From Isochrysis galbana (Eukaryota; Haptophyta; Isochrysidales; Isochrysidaceae): a stretch of 64,000 bases of DNA. The position numbers and the translations under genes are program-made. How positions within the stretch are numbered: the first letter of the stretch is position 1; each line of letters opens with the position of its first letter. The DNA is taken from assembly GCA_018136815.1 (NCBI GenBank), contig CM030931.1, positions 4,656,148 through 4,720,147 of the forward strand. The letters run 5' to 3'. Positions 30,995-39,279 of the stretch are shown one piece after another. The notes below the pieces were generated by a model. It searched no databases and was not told the origin of the DNA. It saw only the letters and a program-made list of their open reading frames with translations.

Positions 30995-31762
30995 AACTAA
31001 GTTTATACTTGGTTTGGTTGACCCATGGGGGGGCACGAGCCCCCCCCTCTCTCCACTCCTCCCCTGCCATGGGGGAGGAACCACCCATCCTCCTGGCACG
31101 CCTGATGGCTTGCCAGGAGGCCACCGCCCTACTGACCCACTTCCTTCCCCATAGGCTCGCCCCATTCGCCCATCCTGGCCCCTCGTGACCAGCCCATTGC
31201 TCCAACCCCCCCTCCCCCCCTGGTCGACAGGCAGACAGGTGCAGCGTGGGGGCCCCAGAGGCTCAGGAGCGCCAGCGAGGGAGAGGCAGGGGAGGCCAGG
31301 GCCCAGCCCCAGCCTCCTCTGCCCCCTGAGCTGGCCTCCAGGAGCCTCCAGGGGCCGCCAGAGGGCAGCTGGAGGCCTGCCGCAGGCGCGCCATCGCGCG
31401 TGCCGCAGGAGAGGGGAGAGAGAGCGCGGAGAAGGGGGTGGGCGCGAGCGAGAGCTCCGCCCACCGGAAAATCGGTAAGTCTCGCGCCTGTTTACAGGAT
31501 AAGACGAGACAGAGTCGGCCGCCCACTCGGAGACACAGGAGGAAGGGGAAGGGGGGGAAAGATCACCGGGGGGTGGCGCGGGCCACCGGACCATATCTAA
31601 GCCCTCCACCCCAATCCCCCTAGTAGTGTACGGGGGGAGCCGCCTGATGGCGGGGGGAGAAGGGCCGGGGAATGGGGGTGTAGAGAGTATGCTACGTGCT
31701 ACTTGTAGTGGGTAGTGGTTCCATTCGCCGCGAGTGCGGTAAGAATATTAAAAGGTTTTTTT
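30995..31762 (+). mobile_element. R1 retroposon, copy c
   Basis: Begins AACTAAGTTTATACTTGG and is flanked by a perfect 17 bp target-site duplication TACGCCGCGCGCTGCGC (30978-30994 and 31763-31779). The 3' end is a variant with GTGCGGTAAGAATATTAAAA and GGTTTTTTT, shared with copy e. Confidence 0.9.
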
Positions 31763-31779
31763 TACGCCGCGCGCTGCGC

Positions 31780-32507
31780 GCGCCGGGACTGAGTGAGCGG
31801 CCCGCATTATCTACCAACGATCGCCCGTGGATAGGAGAACACCAAATGAAACTCTTCATGCAACCCCAAACACCACACACATGCAACTCGCAACTCTCAC
31901 AGTAACGCGGTAACTAGAACTAGCGGGACACTCATAGAAATAGTGATGAGCGCGAGAGACAGAAACACAATATAATTCATCAAAAGAGTGACGTGGGGAG
32001 AACGAAGAGAAAGGGGGGGGGAAATACGAGACCAACGAGAGATCTGCCGTAGGCTACCGTAGGGGGAATTGTGGGGAACTGTATGTAGCGCTAGTAGATA
32101 AACTAATAAAATAGACGTCAAGCGTCAAGCGTCACAGAGATCACTCGAGGCTCGAGACCGAGACTCGAGACTCGTTCGGTGACCAGCCCCGCGGGAACAA
32201 CCTCGTCGAGTTTGTGCCCGACCTAGCTGACTTGGTCCCTACTAGCTACTAGTCCCTACGTAGTTCGCTACTCGTAAAGTAAACAGCCGAGCTGTGAAAT
32301 GTGAAATGTGATACACTGTAAACAATTATGTGAAAAATAGCATTATGTGTTATTATTAGTATTATCTGTCCCCGGTCCCCGGATCTGCATGATTGGTATC
32401 AGTAGAACATGACCTCGAGCGTTATTTGTATCGGTAGACCATAGCACAAATCTGATATATGCTTATCATCATAGCCGAGATTCGAAGCTATTCCACGCCT
32501 TGTACAA
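31780..32507. other. Intergenic, nothing recognised
   Basis: AT-rich in part (32300-32380). Contains CGAGACTCGAGACTCG-like short repeats near 32140-32175. No gene. Confidence 0.4.
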
Positions 32508-32650
32508 CGGGGGCGGGGGGATCGGTTTCTTCATATCTCAGCTGCAGCTGCATTTGGAATTTGATTCCCGGCCGATGCAGCGCCGTGTCGAGCTGCCCGA
32601 CAGTCCGACCACCCCTTCACCCCCTGACTCTCTGGCGTCGTTGCCCGCGC
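32508..32650 (+). repeat. R6 repeat, copy 1
   Basis: GGGGGGATCGGTTTCTTCAT, then TTTGATTCCCGGCCGATGCA and GCGCCGTGTCGAGCTGCC. The same order and spacing is seen at 35823-35990. Confidence 0.6.
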
Positions 32651-32966
32651 AACCTGAAGTTCTCGGTTTTTCCCGGTCGGCACGCCCCTCCATTTTGGTA
32701 TAAAAATAAAAATCCAGGCCTGGGGTTTCGGTCTCTCAATATCAAAAAGCTCACCCGCCTCCCTCTGAGGGCCCCTCTCGTCGAGTTTTCGTGCGCGTAC
32801 GTCAAGAGTGCACGCGCGAAAGAATTACAAGCTGAGACTTGGCGGGTGCATTTCTCATTTCTACCATCAAAACGAGCTCTTCTGCGTCGATGCCATCACG
32901 AGGCCAATTGCCAAGAGCTCTTTCCCATCCCCACCCGCGCCTAGACCTACGCTAGAGAGTAGATAA

Positions 32967-33398
32967 ATGCCCACAACGGCTAGCACGACTAGGCCGGCGC
33001 GAATACGACGTTTTGGTTGCGTTGCGTGTTGCTTTCACGACAGCCCAACTCAACAACAAATATTGTGTGCTACACGTCACACATGTTGTCCTCACGCACG
33101 CGCATCACACGGAAACGCCAACCGCTACCTACCGCTAATCAGTGTTGCTAGTGCAACAATAACTTATCACAGCCATAGGTTCCGTCATAGCTTTGGGCAA
33201 GAGTACCGACTCGAAGATCTTTATGACATGGTTGAGGCGAAGAAACGTGCCGCCGAGCTCGATTCACCGTCAGCACCGCGCTGCCTCTCTATAGAGGCTA
33301 AGCTATGCCACCATCAGATCAAGGGGAAGGGTCAAAACGGTAGCGACGGCCTCGACGGTATGCAATCTCTCCACTATTGCCAACAAGTAAGCCGATAG
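32967..33398 (+). CDS. Hypothetical ORF, 143 aa
   Basis: Open frame from MPTTASTTRPARIRRFGCVA to a stop at 33398, tail to tail with the Sds3-like gene (20 nt gap). The C-terminal half (FGQEYRLEDLYDMVEAKKRA, AELDSPSAPRCLSIEAKL) is protein-like, the N-terminal half less so. It may be a terminal exon of a plus-strand gene or chance. No family is recognised. Confidence 0.3.
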   Translation: MPTTASTTRPARIRRFGCVACCFHDSPTQQQILCATRHTCCPHARASHGNANRYLPLISVASATITYHSHRFRHSFGQEYRLEDLYDMVEAKKRAAELDSPSAPRCLSIEAKLCHHQIKGKGQNGSDGLDGMQSLHYCQQVSR

Positions 33399-33418
33399 GT
33401 AGGCCATGTACGAGCACA

Positions 33419-34855
33419 TCATGATCGCGGCTTCAACGCGTATCGTCCATTGCGGAGTTGCGAAAGTGTCACCTTGAGCTTGCTGCCATCCGATGCGCGA
33501 AGCGTGGCCTCTACTGCGTTCATAGCGGTGATGGTCCACTCATCGACGATGGGCTGCCCATTGTGAATCACCGTCACTGCGGCGCCGCGTTCAAAACTCA
33601 TGCCATGGCAATGGAGCTGTGGCAAGGAGAAAGGAACATTGCAAAGAATCGTAAGCACAGGCTTGTGAGAAGCGGGATTCATTGTCGGCACCAAGACCGA
33701 TTGTCCGTGTCGCGCGTGGACAGCAAATGAAGAGAAGAAATACCGCAAAAATGGTGATACAGGCTTGCAAGGTGCAGAATCGCAAGACCGACATCCCACG
33801 TCGCGGTGGGTAGCAGGGCCTCGAGCCTAAGAATACCTGCAACCTGCTACGGTCGTACCACACCTCATTCGCGTTGTGTCGAGTGTCGTCACTCGACATG
33901 GCAGCGTTCCGCATAGTGTACTGGTCGATGTTCTGCGGAAGCAAAAAGGTGAGGAAGGTTGAACTATTGAGCGACGGGAGAAGTAAATTCGGCATGATTG
34001 GCGTGGGATTCAATAGAGGGGCAACATGTTGCATTCACCCGCATGATTTTGTCAATGTCAGCTTTGCACTCCTCGGGCTTGAGCATGAAGTCGATGGTGT
34101 TGCCTACTTTAAGGAGGAGAGAAAAGAAGAACCCGTTAATGAGATGTTCAGGTCGACGACAAGTCTGCCGAAAATGGGTGTGATCTAGCGCTTGCTCACC
34201 AGTTGTTTTCTTTCTCTTCGCATCGTTCGGTAAGGGCTTGTCTGGCTCTGAAGTTCGCCGCCCCATCCTGAATCCTGCCTGCCTCGCCAATTTCCTATGC
34301 TTCTGCTCGAGCGAGTCGATGAGACGACTCCGAAAGAACTCCATCTGGGCCTGAGGAACACAGGCGACGCATGGTCGGCAAGCTCACGAGCCGGAGTGTG
34401 CGGGTGCGGATGGATCTGGAGCGCAAGCGTTCGGATAGGAGATTTCCGTCGTTTGTGGCTGGTGAATGGCGCACCCTGTACTCATCCTCCACTTGTTTCT
34501 TATCGCACTCGAACAGGGCAAGGATGTTTGCTGACTGAGCGTTCTTGAGACGCTCCGCCTGCGTGATGTGGGTCTGCATCGCCTTCCGGTGCGTCTCAAG
34601 CTGAGCGATGAGGACCGGATGGGTACCTGCGTATGGCAGCAAGCCCTCCGGCTCAGCCGGCACAGAGAGGCAGAGGGCGTGTACGGGCTCCGTGCAGCTG
34701 CCGCTCGCTGGCTGTGTGCAGCCAGACAGACCGTTGGTGATGGCGTCGATCTCGGACTTCCATCCAGATGTGGAAGGTGCGTCGTCGGCCGCGTCTGGGC
34801 TCTCTGCGGTGGGCGGCGGCTCGACCGCATTACGCCGGCTTGCACGCAGGCTCAT
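33419..34855 (-). CDS. Sds3/BRMS1-family subunit of Sin3 histone deacetylase complex
   Basis: Five exons on the minus strand: 34855-34475, 34350-34200, 34103-34039, 33932-33837 and 33616-33419, with GT-AG introns of 124, 96, 106 and 220 nt. All phases agree and the product is 296 aa. After a disordered N-terminus, the coiled-coil Sds3 region reads GTHPVLIAQLETHRKAMQTH, then ERLKNAQSANILALFECDKK, QVEDEYRAQMEFFRSRLIDS and LEQKHRKL. A basic linker (NDAKRKKTTG) follows, then FMLKPEECKADIDKIMR, VWYDRSRLQ, and a small C-terminal beta domain (VEATLRASDGSKLKVTLSQL, RNGRYALKPRS). In SUDS3 and BRMS1 the same order dimerises and anchors Sin3. An extra intron within exon 1 cannot be excluded. Confidence 0.8.
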
Positions 34856-34869
34856 GGTAGTGGAGAGGG

Positions 34870-35130
34870 GCGGCCAGGCGTCGGCAGGCTGGCAAAGAAG
34901 GGGGAGAGAGAAGAGCGAGAGGGAGGGAGGCGGGGGGGGGGGGGGGGGGAAGGGAGAGAGACAGGGAGGGAGGGAGAGGGGGAGAGAGGGAAAGAGAGAG
35001 GGAGAGAGGAAGGAGAGAGAGAGGGGGGGGAAGGCGAGGAGGGGAAGGGAAGGGGGCGTAAGCTTCGGTCCGTCGAGCGAGAGGAAGAGAGACCCCCTCC
35101 CCCTCCCCCGCCCCGCCCCCCCCCCCCTGT
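34870..35130 (-). repeat. Purine-rich (GGGA)n tract upstream of Sds3-like gene
   Basis: Long run of G/A on the plus strand, that is a polypyrimidine leader of the minus-strand gene, with G runs at 34930-34948. It starts about 20 bp upstream of the ATG. It mirrors the polypyrimidine tract upstream of the VPS13-like gene. Confidence 0.55.
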
Positions 35131-35589
35131 ACCGGACCATACAGATACAGATATAGAAGCGATGGCGACCCATTAGAGGATGTACGAGTAGAGCAATTTT
35201 ACTCGGTGAGTGTGTATGAATGAAGACAACTCCCAGCTAGCACCCTTGACCCTTGTACCCTTTTGTTCTTCCGCATAGTATTTTTGACCAAGATGTCATC
35301 TCCCTGCTGCCGGCTTGAAGCGCCAATTTTGGCGCTTCGGTTTCATCCTTAGAAGCAGCGTGTGCAGGATGAGGTGCGTGTAAGAGATAAGTGACTTTAA
35401 GTGAGATGCCGTAGGCGAAAAGTGGCGCGACGTACTTTTTCTTCTCGGGCCCCCAAGAGAGCCTTCGTGGCCCCCCCCGCCAGGTGGAAGGTTGGCGGCG
35501 CCCAGAGGCCAGAGGAGACGAAAGTCCGTTTCCTCCCGGCACATCTCCTCTTACCTAAACGGCGTATTTTTGTTAGAAAGATGAGAAAG
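35131..35589. other. Intergenic, nothing recognised
   Basis: Contains a hairpin AAGCGCCAATTTTGGCGCTT at 35319-35338. The 101-aa ORF here has no protein character. Confidence 0.4.
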
Positions 35590-35650
35590 TAGGGCGGTCA
35601 AACAGCAAATAGGGGCTTTTTAAATACTAGTAAGGGTTGGGCTGCATTTT
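35590..35650 (+). repeat. R10 motif copy
   Basis: TAGGGCGGTCAAACAGCAAA, then GGGGCTTTTTAAATACTAGT and AAGGGTTGGGCTGC, closely parallel to 5600-5652. Confidence 0.6.
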
Positions 35651-35822
35651 TTGACCGTGGCGCGATGCCCAATAAAAATCTCCAGGGGGCAGGGGGGCCA
35701 CCTGCCACAACGAAAATCTTCGATCTTCGCCAAGAAATGGTGCGATTCGCCCCCCCTCTCTCCCCCTCCGCCCTCCGTCACGCGCGCTCACGCTCTACCC
35801 GTAAAGAATTTGCGGTCGCGCC

Positions 35823-35990
35823 CGTGGGGGGATCGGTTGCTTTATATCTAAATCTAAGCTACATTCGACATTTGACATTTGATTCCCGCCCGATGCAGCG
35901 CCGTGTCGGGCTGCCGACAGTCCGCAGTCCGACCACCCCCTGACCCTCTGGCCTCTAGCGTCGTTGTCGTTGCCCGCGCAGCCCACCCAG
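35823..35990 (+). repeat. R6 repeat, copy 2
   Basis: GGGGGGATCGGTTGCTTTAT, GATTCCCGCCCGATGCAGCG and CCGTGTCGGGCTGCCGACAG, matching 32508-32650. Both are downstream of nothing recognisable, so they may be the 5' part of an unidentified element. Confidence 0.6.
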
Positions 35991-35999
35991 CTCCTCACA

Positions 36000-36470
36000 G
36001 CGCGCGCACGCGGCTACCCTGGCTACCAGAGGCCAGAGGCCCCGCCCCGACCATCCCGACCCGCCCCTCGCAGGATTGGCCCTCTCTCGAAGTCGCGGCA
36101 TCGAGAACTAGGATCAGCTCACCGGCGCGGCCGTCCACGCGTGGCTGACAAGCCTCCGCGTTGAGGCTGCCTACGCGGCCATCCTCCCTCTGACGGCGCT
36201 AGATCCGGCGCTGATCGATGGGCGGCCTCAGGATGGGCAGGAGAGCCCAAGATCCTGCCAGAGCGCCTCACAGCCTCACAGCGCATCTGGCGGGAACCCA
36301 CTCCACCCAGAGCAGAAATCGTCCTCTGCCGCTAGGTGGTGGGCTTGGCAGACGGTATCGGACATCAATCCATACTGCTAATGACGCGCGACGGCGCAAC
36401 GAAAGCGCTCAAGGCACGCGGAGCTCGTGCAGCGAAGGCGCAAACCAAGGTCTTGGCAATACTTGACATA
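36000..36470. other. Unassigned region between R6 and R5
   Basis: Open in several frames because of GC content (for example TLLMTRDGATKALKARGAR-like translation near 36370). No recognisable domain. It may belong to the body of the R6 element. Confidence 0.3.
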
Positions 36471-36474
36471 GAAG

Positions 36475-37390
36475 TCAAGGAGAGCCGTAGACCGCGGAGC
36501 CGACGCGGCATCCATCGACTGACGGACTGGAGGTTACGGATGGAACAGGAGGAACCGGATGGGGCGGAAGGTAGGCGGCAAAAGGCACGGCCTTTTGGGC
36601 ATTGGCGGGTTGGACGGGCTGACCATCTTCCATGGTTGGAAGATGGATGGCGGGCAGTGGCGAGGGCGAGCGCGAGGACGGAGCGGACATAGCGGACAGC
36701 GAGTGTGAGTGGGTGAGTGAGTGGATTTGGTTGGTGTTGTAAGATTGCTTGTTACGACGGAGCGAGAGCGAGAGCGAGAACGAGGGAGCGAGGAGCGACT
36801 GGGGCGAGGGACGGGGGCGACAGGGGCCGACAGGATACCAACCCGACTAGTCCGACAACAATCCGAGGCGAGTGGACGAGGGGTTCGGCATCGGTGGGAA
36901 GCAGAGCGGGTAGCGGGCCCGACTCTGTGGATTTGGGGCTCTGGAGCTCTGGAGCTCCTGTGGTGGGTCCGGCGCGGGACGCGACGACTCAGATTCTTCA
37001 CCTGACGGACTGGAGGTTACGGATGGAACAGGAGGAACCGGATGGGGCGGAAGGTAGGCGGCGGAAGGCACGGCCTTTTGGGCATTGGCGGGTTGGACGG
37101 GCTGACCATCTTCCATGGTTGGAAGATGGATGGCGGGCAGTGGCGAGGGCCCAGCGTGGCCGCGAGGAGAGGGTGTGCTGGGGTGCGTAGGGTCGGTGCT
37201 TGCACTGGGGGGAGGACAAATATCGAGGGGAGGGGGCAATGCCCCCCCCCCCCGGTACCACTCGGACACCTGGCTCGCCAGGCATGGCGGGAGTCCGGGG
37301 CTGAAAAGTTGTGTCCAATTAGCTAGTGGGGTTGGCTAGGATATAACATTTTAATTTTAATTTAATTTAATTTAACAGTCCGCGGCCAGG
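36475..37390. mobile_element. R5/R1-tail composite element
   Basis: A ~150 bp block (GACGGACTGGAGGTTACGGA, CCATCTTCCATGGTTGGAAG, GATGGATGGCGGGCAGTGGC) occurs at 36517-36668 and again at 37002-37150. On the minus strand the first copy encodes MSAPSSRSPSPLPAIHLPTM from 36690, with a CGTTCTCGCTCTCG-rich 5' flank. The plus-strand end (ACACCTGGCTCGCC, AGTTGTGTCCAATTAGCTAG, GGTTGGCTAGGATATAACAT and an AT-rich TTTAATTT tail) is the 3' end of R1 copy f. Confidence 0.55.
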
Positions 37391-37562
37391 TGCTCTCCGC
37401 GCGCGGGGGAGGGGGATTCCTACTGTTCCCCCTCCGGACCTCCGGAGTTCCTGTCGGCGTGCTCTCCGCGCGGGGGGGAATCTTCGGCTCTTCACCAGCG
37501 CCCCCTGCGAAAGCGTCGCCCAAGGCCCAAGGTGGGGCGTGCAGTAGGCAGTAGCAGTAGGA

Positions 37563-37886
37563 GTGGCATCCATGCTGTTATTTGACGAAACTGCGAGGAG
37601 GCGCGGGCAATCGTTCTCCAAGGGGGGGCGGATTTCCCTCAAAGCAACAATGGGGGCTTCCTTGCTCGAGTTGCTCGACTTCGAAACGTTGTTGCGGCTG
37701 GCAGCGACCTCGCAGCCCGGTGCCCAGTGCCGCCAGGCCGCCCGGGGAGATTCGACGCGCCTCGTTGTGGCCGATGTAACGAGATTTGACACGAGTGACG
37801 GCTCTGAGCGTCCCGACGCCTCGAGGGTTCCAAGAATAGCTGAGGGATGGAGTTTGGAGTCATTCGATGTGGATATGTTGTTTTGA
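37563..37886 (+). CDS. Short ORF with F-box-like helix, uncertain
   Basis: 107 codons starting MASMLLFDETARRRGQSFSK. The stretch LLELLDFETLLRLAATSQPG resembles the LP-F-E-x-LL-RLA-T-x-R core of F-box motifs, but the preceding and following parts do not extend it. It may be a first exon, a fragment or chance. No neighbour supports it. Confidence 0.3.
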   Translation: MASMLLFDETARRRGQSFSKGGRISLKATMGASLLELLDFETLLRLAATSQPGAQCRQAARGDSTRLVVADVTRFDTSDGSERPDASRVPRIAEGWSLESFDVDMLF

Positions 37887-38220
37887 ACTATCGGATGCGA
37901 GCGCTTTTTTTTGGCTGTGGCTGTGGCTACCACTGACCACTGAAGTTGTTGAGTGTTGAGTGATTTGGCCATACGGTCCAGGTCCCACCACTTGGAGGGG
38001 CGTGTGGCGCGGTCGGCGGCCGCTGAGTCGAGGAAAAGATTTTCAACGAATTTGTCGAGTCCATTCGTTGTGGTGTTACACCCTTGAGCGGCGTCGTCGA
38101 GCGCGCTAGTGTTCTAGCGTTGTAGAAGTTGGAGTGGTCTCTCGGCGGGGGTACCACGTTGGAAATTGTAGTCTTGTAAGAGGTCTTGTTGGCTAGCATC
38201 CCTAGCCACATACACCGGAC

Positions 38221-38968
38221 CCTACATGGGAGATACGGGCCATCGGCCCACCAGATACGGTAGATACGGCTGTATCTGGGTCAACTCCCAGATACGGCCA
38301 GATACAGTGCTAGATACAAATACAGTCCAAATACCGGGGGGGGGGTACGGAGGCGCGGCGCGCGCGCAGGAGGCCGCGCAGCCAAGTGATGGTGAATCAG
38401 TTCGTCAGCTGACACCAACTTCGAGCTAACACTGACATCTGACATCAGTAGCTGATGTCAGCTGATGAGGTCCATCAGCTGACATCACCTCAAACAGCAG
38501 AATATCAGCATATCAGCTGATATCAGTCATCACCTGTGTCTTTGCTGCAAATGTAAATACGACAAATCGCCCTTCTCTTGCGATAACGGGCCCCAAGCGG
38601 CTCAGGTGACTACTACCTTGCGTTGAGTGGTCCTGGATACGAGTTCGAACCCCAAATGGATTCGTTTTATGCATTTTTTCTTTGGCTGTAGAAAGTGAAG
38701 GGGACTGCATGTTTTGTTTTCTCCCCGCTCCAAGCTACTGATAACTGACATTAGTTGTCAGCTCGAGGTGAACTGATACTACGCGCAAAACGCCTATTTT
38801 AACGCGCAAAACGCCTATTTTAACAGTAGAAGCACAGTTATAATGGTAAAATCGTCATTTAAAGCCTAGGAGTGGTGTGTATCCTGGTCTGGAGCTCCCC
38901 CAGATACAGTAGATACAGCTGTATCTGGCCCCTCCCCCAGATACAGTATCCTGTATCTCCCATCTAGG
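38221..38968. mobile_element. hAT-like MITE inserted in R4
   Basis: Perfect 8 bp target duplication CACCGGAC (38213-38220 and 38969-38976). The ends are inverted repeats: CCTACATGGGAGATACGGG on the left, and CCTAGATGGGAGATACAGGA when the right end is reversed. Many AGATAC/GTATCT subterminal motifs occur within 120 bp of each end, as expected for transposase binding sites. No transposase. An 8 bp duplication and short inverted repeats point to the hAT superfamily. Confidence 0.8.
38588..38663 (+). ncRNA. tRNA-like segment inside the MITE (uncertain)
   Basis: AAGCGGCTCAGGTGA resembles an A box and GAGTTCGAACCCC is close to the B-box consensus 45 nt later. ACTAC can pair with GTGGT as an anticodon arm. 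The anticodon loop would have 10 nt and the acceptor stem is poor, so it is not a functional tRNA; it may be a SINE head or tRNA relic. Confidence 0.3.
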
Positions 38969-39279
38969 CACCGGACGAGCCATGCGCCAACCGCGCACAC
39001 CCCCATCGCGGGGGAGGGGCTCCGTTGCCCATGAGCCCATGAGGCACGGTCCCTGAGCACTAGGATGAAACTAGGACAACAAGAAAACTCTGACAGTGTC
39101 GGCGGCGGAGAAGAAAAAGAGGAGAGTCTGAGTCTAGTGGAGTAATTTACTCTAGTGGCACATTAGAGAAGTTGAGGTGGGGGGAGGGGGGGGGGGGAAG
39201 GCCCCCGCCCGCTGTAGAGAGAGGGGAAGGAACGCGAGGAGGGAGTTGGGGGGCAGCGTGGCGCACGCGCGTTGGCGCC

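Larger units (their letters stand above)
37975..39096 (-). repeat. R4 element, copy 2, split by a MITE
   Basis: R4 sequence at 37975-38220 resumes at 38969-39096 after a 748 bp insertion. On the minus strand it keeps a leader (CTGTCAGAGTTTTCTTGTTG), an ATG giving MGVCAVGAWLVRC, and downstream NGLDKFVENLFLDSAAADRA and WWDLDRM. The leader end is 184 bp upstream of the DNAAF5 start codon. Confidence 0.75.
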
